DNA of 64,000 nucleotides from Gilvimarinus sp. DA14 (GTDB lineage: Bacteria > Pseudomonadota > Gammaproteobacteria > Pseudomonadales > Cellvibrionaceae): positions 1,364,001 to 1,428,000 of the forward strand of contig NZ_CP100350.1 in NCBI RefSeq assembly GCF_024204685.1, read 5' to 3'. Below, in pieces: positions 34,381-44,294 of this stretch (the stretch's first letter is position 1; the number at the start of each line of letters is the position of its first letter). Below the pieces are notes generated by a model, which saw only the letters and a list, made by a program, of their open reading frames with translations, made no database searches and was not told the DNA's origin. The position numbers and the translations under genes are program-made.

Positions 34381-37035
34381 TTAGCGCAGTAGAGCTTTTA
34401 GCTCCGGGATACACGAGCCGCAATTGGTGCCACACTTTAGCTTTTCCCCCAGGGCCTCAACACTGTTGCAGCCATTTTTAATTGCCTTGGCAATAGTGTT
34501 TTGCCCGACCTGGTAACAGGAGCACACCATAGGGCCTTCGTCTTCTACACCGCCACCGGGTATGCCCGCCAAAATGGCAAACCGCGTATTACTGTCAATT
34601 TGCTGCCCCAACTGCTGTTCCAACCAACGCATTTCGCGGGCCGTGGCTTTATCCGTAGCCGCGCTAAACACCACTTGCAATTTACCCTCAACAAACCCAG
34701 CCGCACGAAAAAACTGCTGTTGCGAGTCGTACACATCAACCCAGTCATCGATAGCGGGAAACTGACTTTTCACCCATTCGGCCCAGTCATCCGGACACTG
34801 GCCATCGGCAAGGCGGAACTTATAGCCGCCATCGAGTGTAATTTTGGCCCAATATTCGGCAGCCGGTTCAATATCATCGGCGCATACTAAAAAGCCGTTC
34901 CAGGCTTGCTTAAAAGCTTTGAGCCGCACCGGACTGTGTTTGAATTCAGGTTGCCCACAAATAGGATCAACCACCGCGTTAATCAGGGCATCGGCACAAC
35001 TAGAGGCGGCGTATTTTCCGTTCCAGTGCATAGGCACAAACACTTCGCCCGGGCGCTGAGCGCTGGTGGCTTTGACGCGGCCGAAGTAGCGCTGCCCCTG
35101 ATTGGACAGTACCGCCAAGTCCCCTTCTGTTAACCCAAAGCGTTCAATATCGTGCGGATTTATATCGATATAGGGCTCATCCACATGCCCCAGTAATTTA
35201 GCCGCCGTGCCGGTACGCGACATAGTGTGCCATTGATCGCGGATGCGCCCAGTGTTCAGAATCACCTGTTCAGCGCCGGGTTCATTAACCGGCAATCGCG
35301 CCTCAATAGGAATTAAACGCGCACGACCATCGGGGGTGTAAAACCGGCCATCGGCGAACAGACGGTCGGTACCGGCTGGCGCGCTGTCGGTAACCGGCCA
35401 GCGTAGCGGCGCCAAATTCTCATAGGCATTTTGTTCAATATTCGCCAGCGCCGAAATATTAAAGCCGCGACTGTGATTATTATCCAGCCCGGACAAGGCA
35501 GCGTGCTCGCGAAAAATTTCTACTTGGTGGCGATAATTAAAATGTTCGCCATAGCCTAACTTTTCGGCGAACTGACACATAATTTGCCAGTCGTGTTGCG
35601 CCTCGCCGGGTGCACTCAAAAAACCTTTTTGCAGCGAAATACAGCGTTCGGAGTTAGTAACCGTACCGTGTTTTTCGCTCCAGGTAGTCGCGGGTAAAAC
35701 CACATCAGCAAGCTTCGCTGTATCGGTGTTACCAATGCAATCACTCACCATAACAAGATCGCATTTTTTTAATGCCTCACGAACCCGGCCAGCCTCAGGC
35801 AAAGTTACGGCCGGGTTGGTGGCCATAATCCACACCGCCTTAATCTGTCCCTGCTCGATGGCGCGGAACATATCAACGGCCTTTAGCCCCTCTTTGCGAG
35901 CCATATTTGGCGCTTGCCAAAAGTTTTCCACCCGCTGAATATCCTCGGGTTTGTCATAACCCATGTGCGCTGCCAGCTGGTTCGCCAAGCCGCCAACCTC
36001 ACGCCCGCCCATGGCATTGGGCTGGCCGGTAATGGAAAAAGGTGTCGCCCCCACCTTGCCGATTTTGCCCGAGGCCAGGTGGCAATTAATTAGGGCATTG
36101 CCTTTGTCCACACCAGAGGAGGACTGATTAACCCCCTGCGAAAACACGGTAACAACCTTGTCATTTTGCGCAAACCACTGGTACACCTGCTCCACATCGG
36201 CGCGCTCGAGCTGGCAAAGGTGAGCCGCCGCAGTAATGTCCGGCACTTGGCCACGAGCGGCGGCCAGCGACTCGTCAAAGCCGTTGGTGTGGGCGTCGAC
36301 AAACGGCCGATCAATAGCATCGTGATCAGCCAGATAGGTAAGCAGGCCATTAAAAAAGAAAGCGTCGCTACCCGGACGCAACGGCAAGTGAATATCGGCA
36401 ATTTCGCAGGTCGCGGTGCGACGCGGATCCAGCACCACAATTTTCATCTCGGGCCGTTCTTCTTTGGCCTTGGCAATACGCTGGTACACCACCGGGTGGG
36501 CATAGGCGGTGTTGGAGCCCACCAGAATCAGCACATCGGTTTGCTCTAAATCCTCATAGCAGCCGGGTACGGCATCCGAGCCAAAGGCACGCTTATGAGC
36601 CACCACCGCCGAGGCCATACAAAGGCGCGAGTTTGTGTCGATATTGGCGGTGCCCACAAAGCCCTTCATGAGCTTGTTGGCCACATAGTAGTCTTCGGTT
36701 AGCAGCTGGCCTGACAAATAAAATGCCACCGCATCCGGGCCGTGCTGCTCAATAATATCGCGAAATTCAGCGGCGCCGTAATCCAGCGCGGTATCCCAAT
36801 CCACCGGCTTGCCGTGTAGCATTGGGCTTAGCAAGCGGTCGGGTGAGCTCTGGGTTTCGTGCAATGACGAGCCTTTAATACACAGGCGCCCTTTATTCGC
36901 CGGGTGCTGGTTATCTCCCGCTACCGCTACGACTTGGTTATCGGCGACCGCCGCCGTTACCCCGCAACCTACGCCACAGTAACAACAGGTGGTATTGACC
37001 GTATCGGATGCTATTAACTTCTCGGGCAAATTCAT
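34381..37035 (-). CDS. nasA: Assimilatory nitrate reductase, catalytic subunit
   Basis: An 884-residue molybdopterin oxidoreductase. The N-terminal [4Fe-4S] cysteines are C17, C20, C24 and C52, exactly the C-x2-C-x3-C-x27-C spacing of Nas/Nap enzymes. Then come the bis-MGD motifs SRLCMASAV and QGVNQSSSGVDKGNA. The C-terminal ~60 residues carry a BFD-like [2Fe-2S] domain (CSCYQVGQ…CGTNCGSC). It is cytosolic, with no twin-arginine signal, and reduces nitrate to nitrite for assimilation. Its ATG overlaps the stop of the flavoprotein gene (TAATG). No nirBD or transporter gene is visible. Confidence 0.95.
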   Translation of the reverse strand: MNLPEKLIASDTVNTTCCYCGVGCGVTAAVADNQVVAVAGDNQHPANKGRLCIKGSSLHETQSSPDRLLSPMLHGKPVDWDTALDYGAAEFRDIIEQHGPDAVAFYLSGQLLTEDYYVANKLMKGFVGTANIDTNSRLCMASAVVAHKRAFGSDAVPGCYEDLEQTDVLILVGSNTAYAHPVVYQRIAKAKEERPEMKIVVLDPRRTATCEIADIHLPLRPGSDAFFFNGLLTYLADHDAIDRPFVDAHTNGFDESLAAARGQVPDITAAAHLCQLERADVEQVYQWFAQNDKVVTVFSQGVNQSSSGVDKGNALINCHLASGKIGKVGATPFSITGQPNAMGGREVGGLANQLAAHMGYDKPEDIQRVENFWQAPNMARKEGLKAVDMFRAIEQGQIKAVWIMATNPAVTLPEAGRVREALKKCDLVMVSDCIGNTDTAKLADVVLPATTWSEKHGTVTNSERCISLQKGFLSAPGEAQHDWQIMCQFAEKLGYGEHFNYRHQVEIFREHAALSGLDNNHSRGFNISALANIEQNAYENLAPLRWPVTDSAPAGTDRLFADGRFYTPDGRARLIPIEARLPVNEPGAEQVILNTGRIRDQWHTMSRTGTAAKLLGHVDEPYIDINPHDIERFGLTEGDLAVLSNQGQRYFGRVKATSAQRPGEVFVPMHWNGKYAASSCADALINAVVDPICGQPEFKHSPVRLKAFKQAWNGFLVCADDIEPAAEYWAKITLDGGYKFRLADGQCPDDWAEWVKSQFPAIDDWVDVYDSQQQFFRAAGFVEGKLQVVFSAATDKATAREMRWLEQQLGQQIDSNTRFAILAGIPGGGVEDEGPMVCSCYQVGQNTIAKAIKNGCNSVEALGEKLKCGTNCGSCIPELKALLR

Positions 37036-38369
37036 TAAGCGGCCTCTGTCTCGTCACTGCTTTGGGGCTGTTCATTGGTTTGGTAAAAGGCGCGTCCCAT
37101 CAATAAAAAGGGCGCGATCTCGGCCACGTCTTTTTTCTCGGTAAGCATGGAAAAGTAATCCTGACCGTCGCGAGCATCGCCGATTAATACCGCGCCCACA
37201 ATGCGGTTATCGCGCAGCAATAATTTACGGTAAATACCGGCTTTATCATCTTGGTAAATAAGCTCGCGGTGTTCATCGGTGGTCAGGTACTCACCGGCGG
37301 AAAATAAATTCACCCCCGACACTTTCAACTTGGTGGGCACCGGATTATTTTCAAAAGGTAGCTTGATGTTGTGGCATAGGCGCTCGGCCAGCGTTATACA
37401 CTGTTGCCAGATTGGCTCGACCAAACCAAAAGTATCGCCCTTAAACTCCACGCATTCGCCTAAGGCGCTAATGCTTTCATCTGAGGTCGCCATAAACGCG
37501 TTCACTGCCACACCGCGCTCACCTTTTAGGCCAGCTGCCAACCCTAGCTCTTTATTAGGAGTAATGCCTGTGGCAATCACACACAGCTTGCAGGATAATT
37601 CTCGACCAGATTTGAACTCAGCGCCTTTTAACTCGTGTGTGCCGGTGAAACGACTCACTTCATCGCTCAATATAAAGTCGATGTTCTTCGCTTCCAGGGC
37701 GCGCTTTAAATAACCGCCCGCTGTGGGATCGAGCTGGCGGTTTAGCAGCCAGCCCGAGCGGTGAACCAAAGTAACCCGCAAGCCTTTTAACGCCAAGCCA
37801 TAGGCAGCCTCTAAACCCAGCAGGCCGCCGCCAATCACCAGCGCGTCGGTATCGGTTTTACGCCCGTGCATTTCATGAAAGCGCGCTTTATTTAGTAAGC
37901 GATCCACATCTCGCAGGGTACGAAAGCTGTAGATATTATCCAGCTGCTGGTTTTCGGCGGGGATTTTCGCCGGACGCGACCCCACGGCCAGCACCAAATG
38001 ATCGTAGCGCAGGCGGTTACCTTCAGAGGTTAAAACACACTTTTGCTCCCGCTCTATTGCCTTGACCTGAACGCCACTGACAAAACGAATACCCCGATCA
38101 CGATACCAGCTGCTGGGTTTACCGATAATCGCGGGCACATCGGTCTCCCCCGCAAGCACGGGCGAGAGCATTATCCGGTTATAGCTGCCCTGGCGCTCAT
38201 CGCCAATGACGGTCACCTCAAAGCCGGAAATATCCCGCTTAATCAACTCGTCTAAAAAACGACCTGCAGCCATGCCGTTGCCGACTATCAGGAGCTTTTG
38301 CTTAGCTTTACTCAAACCTGCCACCTTTTGGTGCCGACCGCACCATATTTCACACCCCCAAAGCCCCAT
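37035..38369 (-). CDS. FAD-dependent NAD(P)H oxidoreductase partner of nitrate reductase (NirB-like N-domain)
   Basis: A 444-residue pyridine-nucleotide-disulfide oxidoreductase: FAD motif KLLIVGNGMAAGRFLDEL, NAD motif ALVIGGGLLGLEAAYGLAL, and a second FAD motif SALGECVEFKGDTFGLVEPI. It matches the N-terminal half of NirB and NasB-type proteins that pass electrons from NAD(P)H to nitrate reductase. The start is uncertain: ATG at 38369 has weak GGTGG upstream, whereas a TTG at 38315 has AAGGTGGCAGG directly upstream and begins close to the family core. It is translationally coupled to nasA. Confidence 0.88.
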   Translation of the reverse strand: MGLWGCEIWCGRHQKVAGLSKAKQKLLIVGNGMAAGRFLDELIKRDISGFEVTVIGDERQGSYNRIMLSPVLAGETDVPAIIGKPSSWYRDRGIRFVSGVQVKAIEREQKCVLTSEGNRLRYDHLVLAVGSRPAKIPAENQQLDNIYSFRTLRDVDRLLNKARFHEMHGRKTDTDALVIGGGLLGLEAAYGLALKGLRVTLVHRSGWLLNRQLDPTAGGYLKRALEAKNIDFILSDEVSRFTGTHELKGAEFKSGRELSCKLCVIATGITPNKELGLAAGLKGERGVAVNAFMATSDESISALGECVEFKGDTFGLVEPIWQQCITLAERLCHNIKLPFENNPVPTKLKVSGVNLFSAGEYLTTDEHRELIYQDDKAGIYRKLLLRDNRIVGAVLIGDARDGQDYFSMLTEKKDVAEIAPFLLMGRAFYQTNEQPQSSDETEAA

Positions 38370-38490
38370 TATGACGCCACCAGCTCACCGAGAAACGCAC
38401 CCAGATGGAATAAAAATACGGGCAAACGCACTTTTTTTGTGCTCATCCGCAGTGATTTTGGGAGTTAAATAGATTTGATTAGGAAGGAGC

Positions 38491-38516
38491 AAAAGCCAGG
38501 CCAAAAAGCTTGGCTT
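38491..38516 (-). terminator. Possible terminator of the msh operon
   Basis: A short stem AGCCA…TGGCT (about 38494-38516, with internal GCC/GGC) is followed on the minus strand by TTTTG. It lies 30 bp after the mshQ stop codon. The stem is weak. Confidence 0.4.
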
Positions 38517-38545
38517 AGAGAGGCGGGCAAAAATCGAGCAAAAAG

Positions 38546-41500
38546 CTAATCCAGCACTTCGCGCCAGTAGATAATTCGATCGTGGCCGCGGTAGGAACCA
38601 AAGCGATAGGTGCCAGAAACCGATGTATCCGAGCCGGCTTCCCAATCGAACTGAAGCCAGGGGTAGTCGATCAAATCGATAGTGACATCAAACTGCCCAG
38701 TGTTACCCGCCCCCGGTGCGGAGAAATAGTGGTCGATTTCACCACCGATGAAATTGAGGTTATCCGAGTCAATGTGGCCCGGATATTCACCCCTAGTACT
38801 ACCGGCGCCAATGGTTACACTGCGATTGGCATCTTCATCGATCCTGCCAGCCGGATAATCCACGGCCGCGCGGGCGATTTGCGTACAATCGTCCTGGCTA
38901 TTTGTCTGCCAGCGCACACCGTTGAAGTATTCAGTCGCCAAAGGCACTGGCAGATCCAGACTTTCCGGGCCGTAGGCACTTGCTAGATTGAGCCGGCCGT
39001 AACGCAAATTCAAAAGCCCACCGATTGCCCTTGCGGAGCAATTGCCCGACGCAGTGCAATCTCCCATGGTGCCGGGGTTGATATCCGGGTCAGCGAATGG
39101 CCGCCCGTCCAACGGATCGTTCAGTGCAAGCCCAAGCTGCAACAGCGACAGCGGCGCCTCAACCGATGGACCTCGAGTAAACAATGCATCGGTTATAGAA
39201 ACCGTCTTCACGCCCCCCACCCAGGGCTCTGTACCGGCACTAATGCGACTGCTCAAATCATTGCCATCGTCATCGTTTTCGGCCGTGTAGTCGACCACCG
39301 CCGTTCCGGTGTAACCAAACCCGTCGTCATAGTTGCTCAAGACTCCTACGTCCTGTCCGCGCGCCTCCAGGGTGTAGCTCAGCGAAATAGTCGGCTCGTC
39401 CATATAGGTATAACCGCCGCAACTGTTGTCGGAGCTCGAAGCGGTGACGAAATAGTTTTGCGGGTAAAACCGACCTACTGTCTCGCTTTCGGAGTAGCTG
39501 GCAATATCGCCCGAGGCCAGGTAACTGTCACCGACCAGCCTTGGAGTCAGGGTAAAACTGCCCGCCTCGTTCCAGAAAACACTGGTATTTTCGAAAGAGC
39601 CCGTGTTGGCGCCGACAATACTCATGGCCTCCGTGTTGGCAAGCGCCCCGGGATTCCCCGACGCTGGGTAAACCAACTGCTCCAGTGTCAAACGTGGCGA
39701 CTGACGCGGGCTCTCGTTACCGAAATTGGGAGTGACAACCCCACTGGCGTTGCGTGATTCCACCACCACTCGGAAGGCTTCCCCTGCGGCTAAGAATCCC
39801 GGAGAACCAGACGTCGTCCTCGGGTTGGGCGTGCCGTCCAATCGCTCGATTCGCGAGGCAACCAAAGTATAGGGTCTGACGACGAACTCATCGCTGCTAC
39901 CAGTCACCGTGACCGCCGGGTCCTCACCACTGGCAGGCAATGCAAGACGCGCATGCAGCCGCACTTGCCCTACATCGGAATACGCCAGCGGAACAGCGGC
40001 AAAACCTTGATTATCAAAGTTGAGATCGACGCTGGTGTAGTTGGCCACGCTGCCGGCGCTATTGGCTGCGGTGGCAGTCTCCGCGAGGATTAATGTCTGC
40101 CCCGACACGCAGTTGATTGGGTTGCGACATTCGTGGGCCAAGTCGACCTCCAGGGTTTGATTTTGCACACGCGCCTCACAAGTGCCCGTATCGGTATCGC
40201 GCTCTACAACCCTCAGCACCGGATCGGGGTCCAGCTCGCCGGCCACTTGATTAGGAATCGGGTCTGTTGTGGCGCTATTGGCGTAGAATCGAATCCCCGT
40301 GTCCTTAAAATTAAGGTCTGGATCTGCATCGGGAGCTTCACTCGCCTGGCCATCACTGACATTGATATTGAGAACCGCGGGTGTCGACTGTTGTAAATAC
40401 AGTAAGATTTGTGACTCGTTGCCGTCGAAGACATAAGGCGATCCCCCAACCCAGGCGCCAGTAGCCGGCGCCGTAGCCAAATCCAAAACCGTGCCCGCCG
40501 GAGGCTCTACTGGTGTATCGGATTCGTCGAAGGCCGTAATAGTGATTGGTTCGGCCTCACAAGTTACACCTTCCCCACTGTGCTCAATGGTGTAGTAGGC
40601 AACCCGATCCACTTTACAATAATAAAGCCCCTGGCCAAGTGAGGGCGTAGAACCCCGGGCGATGGGGACGAAGCCACTGCTTGATGGGGTTTGCCAGCGC
40701 AATCGTATTTCGGCTAAGCCACCGTTTTCATAGAACTGCAAGCGCACCGGGTAAACCTGCCCAGCGGAGAGCGCTACACCAGCGCTGGTATCAGTTTGTA
40801 CCGCGTGATCATTCCAGCGTTCAATCAACAATTGATTATCAACATAGAGTCTCACACCGTCATCGGAGTCGGTCTGAAACCGGTAGGTGCCCGACTCAGT
40901 GACGCGGATATACCCGCTCCACTCAACGGAGAACTGATTAGCGTTGACACTGTTGACACCGGGATTTCCCGACGCCCAATCAAAGTCCACAGGTCCATCA
41001 ACCCTCGCTCCCACGACGCCACCAGAGAAGTTTGTACTGTTGTAATATTCACCCAGCAAACCACCGGTAATTTGCTCGTCATCCCCCGGACAGAGGGGCA
41101 AAAGACACTCGTGTCGCTCGGAGGCGAGCGCACTCACCTCGTCGGCGGTCAGTGCGCCCTGATAAACGCGCACCTCATCTATATCACCTTGAAAAAAATA
41201 CTGCGCCGTACCCACTCGCTTGCCGATGATCAAAGGGTCAGTTGTCTGTATCAACTGAGTTCGCGAAAAACTAGTCGACCCAACCTGCCCACCGTTGACA
41301 TACAGCTTCAACTCATCGCCCTCAAATACAGAGGCCACATGCACCCAATTACCACTCGCCGGAAGCGTAGCTGCGACGTCGTAACGCCCGGCATCAGTTT
41401 CTACCCTAGCCTTGAGTGAACCACCTTCAGAGAAAAGTCCCATTTGTGCACGACCACTACCGCCGCCGTGAACCGACTTTGCCATAATCTGGCGCACCCC

Positions 41501-42601
41501 GGTCCAGGTATCGGCCCGGACCCAAGCGCTGTAGCTCAAACCCTCAAGGCCATTGAGTAAAGGATCGTGAGGTACTCGTATATAGTCGGTACTGCCGTTA
41601 AATGCACCATAACCACAGGTGCCGGGATTACCACTCAAAGCCGGTGTCGCGTCGTCAGTCATGGCACTGACTGGGGTGCCGTGCAGCGAATTACCCGACG
41701 AATCTAAAACCTCATCCACAGCCCCAGTCCACTGGGGCTCGTCCATTTGCCAGTAGCCCGTCAACACGGCAGGGGGCTGACCACCACTACAAAAGGGCGC
41801 AAAATCCGCATCGGCCAACACACCTTGGGGATAATTAATAGTTGTTTCGTTATCCAAAGTGACGCTAGCGCCCGAAACAGCTCCCTGAATTGCGGCTCGG
41901 AAGTTTGCCTGCACGTTACCCGCCGCATAGAGAAAACCTGAGATTTCCACCTCGTTCGCCAAAGAAATATTACCGGTGCTATAGATCAGCAGCTGGTCCG
42001 GATTAAAACCTGAGGTTGCAGCCCGGAAACCGAAACTGACATTGCCATTAACAAAAATGCGGGCCGTGCCGCTACCGAGCATTTCCATGCTGGTTTCCTG
42101 CGCAACGGTCAAATCGCCGTCTATCCAGTAATCACCAGCCCTGAATCGAATGGATGAGCGATAATTGGTCGACAAGCTTTCCATCAAATAAAGCCCATCG
42201 GTGGTAGTAAAGGTTAACTGCCGCTCTTGCCTCACATTGATATTGCGGTAGTCGCCAGCGGCGACATTGGTGTTGTTACCCACCGGCCCGGTCGCATTAA
42301 CATTGCCCTCCGAGCCGCTGCCAACAACGAATGAGGGACTGCTGGTCGCCGCCGGCGTCCCGCTCGCCTGGCAGGTTCCGCCGGCACAGGTAACCTCGTT
42401 CGCAGTATTTAGGTTGACCGTATCGATTTGCGAGCCACCGCCGTTAACCTCGCTTCGAAAACGGAGCGTAACAGTACCGTTGTTGGAATGGCTCTGAACA
42501 CCGCTGGTAAAAATATCCTCACAAGCCTGGGCCCAGGCCAACGAGGGCAGCAGCAAGCTACCGAGTAGGCACCATCGTGCGGTTACACCTCTAAGGAGCA
42601 T
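38546..42601 (-). CDS. mshQ: MSHA-associated giant adhesin-like protein MshQ (LamG, PA14, DUF6701)
   Basis: A 1351-residue exported protein. A signal peptide ends at LAWAQ. An N-terminal beta-helix-like region (RFRAGDYWIDGDLTV, NGNVSFGF) fills about residues 30-270. A LamG-like domain follows at about 280-500 (YWQMDEPQWTG; SYSAWVRADTWTGVRQIM; DIDEVRVYQG). A PA14 domain lies at about 505-660 (LLGEYYNSTNF; DSDDGVRLYVDNQLLIERWN). The last ~600 residues are the DUF6701 region of MshQ. LamG and PA14 domains bind carbohydrate or protein, so an adhesive tip or surface role is likely. The ATG at 42601 has GGAGGTGGAGG upstream and overlaps the end of mshP by 11 bp. Confidence 0.9.
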   Translation of the reverse strand: MLLRGVTARWCLLGSLLLPSLAWAQACEDIFTSGVQSHSNNGTVTLRFRSEVNGGGSQIDTVNLNTANEVTCAGGTCQASGTPAATSSPSFVVGSGSEGNVNATGPVGNNTNVAAGDYRNINVRQERQLTFTTTDGLYLMESLSTNYRSSIRFRAGDYWIDGDLTVAQETSMEMLGSGTARIFVNGNVSFGFRAATSGFNPDQLLIYSTGNISLANEVEISGFLYAAGNVQANFRAAIQGAVSGASVTLDNETTINYPQGVLADADFAPFCSGGQPPAVLTGYWQMDEPQWTGAVDEVLDSSGNSLHGTPVSAMTDDATPALSGNPGTCGYGAFNGSTDYIRVPHDPLLNGLEGLSYSAWVRADTWTGVRQIMAKSVHGGGSGRAQMGLFSEGGSLKARVETDAGRYDVAATLPASGNWVHVASVFEGDELKLYVNGGQVGSTSFSRTQLIQTTDPLIIGKRVGTAQYFFQGDIDEVRVYQGALTADEVSALASERHECLLPLCPGDDEQITGGLLGEYYNSTNFSGGVVGARVDGPVDFDWASGNPGVNSVNANQFSVEWSGYIRVTESGTYRFQTDSDDGVRLYVDNQLLIERWNDHAVQTDTSAGVALSAGQVYPVRLQFYENGGLAEIRLRWQTPSSSGFVPIARGSTPSLGQGLYYCKVDRVAYYTIEHSGEGVTCEAEPITITAFDESDTPVEPPAGTVLDLATAPATGAWVGGSPYVFDGNESQILLYLQQSTPAVLNINVSDGQASEAPDADPDLNFKDTGIRFYANSATTDPIPNQVAGELDPDPVLRVVERDTDTGTCEARVQNQTLEVDLAHECRNPINCVSGQTLILAETATAANSAGSVANYTSVDLNFDNQGFAAVPLAYSDVGQVRLHARLALPASGEDPAVTVTGSSDEFVVRPYTLVASRIERLDGTPNPRTTSGSPGFLAAGEAFRVVVESRNASGVVTPNFGNESPRQSPRLTLEQLVYPASGNPGALANTEAMSIVGANTGSFENTSVFWNEAGSFTLTPRLVGDSYLASGDIASYSESETVGRFYPQNYFVTASSSDNSCGGYTYMDEPTISLSYTLEARGQDVGVLSNYDDGFGYTGTAVVDYTAENDDDGNDLSSRISAGTEPWVGGVKTVSITDALFTRGPSVEAPLSLLQLGLALNDPLDGRPFADPDINPGTMGDCTASGNCSARAIGGLLNLRYGRLNLASAYGPESLDLPVPLATEYFNGVRWQTNSQDDCTQIARAAVDYPAGRIDEDANRSVTIGAGSTRGEYPGHIDSDNLNFIGGEIDHYFSAPGAGNTGQFDVTIDLIDYPWLQFDWEAGSDTSVSGTYRFGSYRGHDRIIYWREVLD

Positions 42602-43082
42602 AGGCCTCCACCTCCAGAGTGCGCACAGCGGATGTACTGCCACTGCCACACTGGCCCACACTGGTTAACTGATAGAAGCTCTCTGCCGATACGCCCGTGG
42701 GGCCGTAGTTAGCATTAACGCTAGCGTCACAAGTGGATGCCGTATCGTAACGACATACGCAAGAAACCGATGCCGAGCACTGATTCAAGCCGTCATCAAC
42801 AAAATTCAAATTAAGAGTCATAGTGCTGCAGCGGTTATCTATCGCCTGCCGATCGGAGTCGTCAGGAAAAAAAAGGCTGGCCATAGCGCGCTGCGCACCG
42901 CTTTCGGCCGCGTAAAAGCTCTGGACACTGATCACCTCTTGCACGGCGGAGATATTACTACTGGCCGTCACACGCCACAGAGCCAAGGCCATAACACTGA
43001 GGCCAACCAACAAAAAAATAGCGAAGGGCAATAAAAAGCCGCCCTGCCGGTTGAGCTCCAACGAAGGTGCACTAAGGAACAT
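42591..43082 (-). CDS. mshP: MSHA biogenesis protein MshP (minor pilin-like)
   Basis: A 163-residue protein with a type IV pilin-like N-terminal helix, LNRQGGFLLPFAIFLLVGLSVMALAL. It lacks the Glu5 of classical pilins, as PilX/MshP-type minor subunits often do. It is Cys-rich in the C-terminal half (about eight cysteines, including VSCVCRYDTASTC), suggesting disulfides outside the membrane. The ATG at 43082 has GAGGTGG upstream and is preferred over 43124. It overlaps mshO by 11 bp and mshQ by 11 bp. Confidence 0.88.
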   Translation of the reverse strand: MFLSAPSLELNRQGGFLLPFAIFLLVGLSVMALALWRVTASSNISAVQEVISVQSFYAAESGAQRAMASLFFPDDSDRQAIDNRCSTMTLNLNFVDDGLNQCSASVSCVCRYDTASTCDASVNANYGPTGVSAESFYQLTSVGQCGSGSTSAVRTLEVEAYAP

Positions 43083-43824
43083 TTCGAAGCGCCACCTCTT
43101 GAAAAAACTCCGCCCGCTCTCCACCCTCGCTGAAACCCAGGTTGATACTCACGAGAAAATTGTTTTCTGCCGTATTCCCGCTAATCACGAACGGATCGGC
43201 TGCACTGGCGCTTGCATTTCGTGCCATCAGGCTGTGACCTGCCGCCAACGCAACGGCACCGTCCTGCGGGTCAAGATCTTGGTAAAAACGCAGCTCACTA
43301 TTCACCAGGCAAAAAGCCTGGGGCTGCCCCACCAGGTAGAACCGCTGAGATTCCGAGTTTCGTTGCCATTGGTGAGCGCTAAAGTCTACCTGCGTGGCGG
43401 CGACAGACGCCACCACTGCCAAAGAATCAGGTGAAGCACCGTAAATTTCCAACGGACTTAACGCACCAATAGACAGGTATTCGGCTTGATCAAAATCCAC
43501 TGTAAAAGGACTGGTCTCAATGCTGCTGATGGCGGTATCGGTGGGGACCGGCTGTAAATAAAAACCGCCGGCAGCCAGAGGCAGGAACTGCAGGCAATCG
43601 CCTCCGTTAGTAATGCGTAAACTGTAGGGCATGGCACCGCGTAGCTGTCGACTGATTCTTTCAATGGCTTGACGACCGGTCGCTGCCAGTCTGGCCCGGT
43701 TTTGGGATTGATCGTAAGACTCGACCGCACTAACGATAAACTGCGAACCTATAACACTCACAATTCCCAAAATAACGATGACCGTTATCAGCTCGATAAG
43801 TGTAAACCCCCGCATGCTACGCAT
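43072..43824 (-). CDS. mshO: MSHA minor pilin MshO
   Basis: A 250-residue prepilin with class III-type short leader MRSMRG and cleavage before FTLIELITVIVILGIV, including Glu5. The rest is soluble beta-rich and longer than the major pilin, matching PilW/MshO-type minor subunits that prime pilus assembly. Stop and start codons overlap with mshD and mshP respectively. Confidence 0.92.
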   Translation of the reverse strand: MRSMRGFTLIELITVIVILGIVSVIGSQFIVSAVESYDQSQNRARLAATGRQAIERISRQLRGAMPYSLRITNGGDCLQFLPLAAGGFYLQPVPTDTAISSIETSPFTVDFDQAEYLSIGALSPLEIYGASPDSLAVVASVAATQVDFSAHQWQRNSESQRFYLVGQPQAFCLVNSELRFYQDLDPQDGAVALAAGHSLMARNASASAADPFVISGNTAENNFLVSINLGFSEGGERAEFFQEVALRNVP

Positions 43825-44294
43825 CAGAAATTTACCCGATAGGCGGTGAGCGTCAGCGTTTCACCGTCACTGCTAGTAACCGTAACGCTAATCCTCTTAG
43901 CTGCGGAGCCATCTAAGGTTGTGGTTTGTACCGCAACATTGCGACTGTAACCGGGCGACGGCGTGTCTCCAAAGCCAGCGTAATCATCAACATCATCCAA
44001 ATCGGCTTCTGGCACATTAGTGCAGACTAAGCCGCTAATGCTATCGCAGGCAGGAACGCCGCCAGAAGGGGTAGCTTCGTCATAGCGAAGCGCCATAACG
44101 CGATCGAGCTGCGCCTGCGCCAGTTCCAACATGCGCACCCGTTTTATCGGGTCGACGCTGTTAACCACCGCTATTTGATACACGCCCGTCAGGCCCGCTA
44201 GGGCGACCGAGATAATCACAATAAATACGATTAACTCAACCAAGCTGACGCCCTGCTGAAGAACACGTGATCTTGTCTCGTCTCTAATACGCAT
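43824..44294 (-). CDS. mshD: MSHA minor pilin MshD
   Basis: A 156-residue prepilin with leader ending VLQQG and mature N-terminus VSLVELIVFIVIISVALAG, keeping Glu5 and a long hydrophobic helix. It is in the MshD/PilV position. The ATG at 44294 overlaps the mshC stop region by 11 bp; GTG and ATG codons upstream (44309) are less likely. It probably forms a tip complex with MshC, MshO and MshP. Confidence 0.9.
   Translation of the reverse strand: MRIRDETRSRVLQQGVSLVELIVFIVIISVALAGLTGVYQIAVVNSVDPIKRVRMLELAQAQLDRVMALRYDEATPSGGVPACDSISGLVCTNVPEADLDDVDDYAGFGDTPSPGYSRNVAVQTTTLDGSAAKRISVTVTSSDGETLTLTAYRVNF

Noticed and set aside
40796-41419. 207-codon plus-strand frame inside mshQ
   Set aside because: Antisense to the LamG/PA14 coding part; no ribosome site, no domain.
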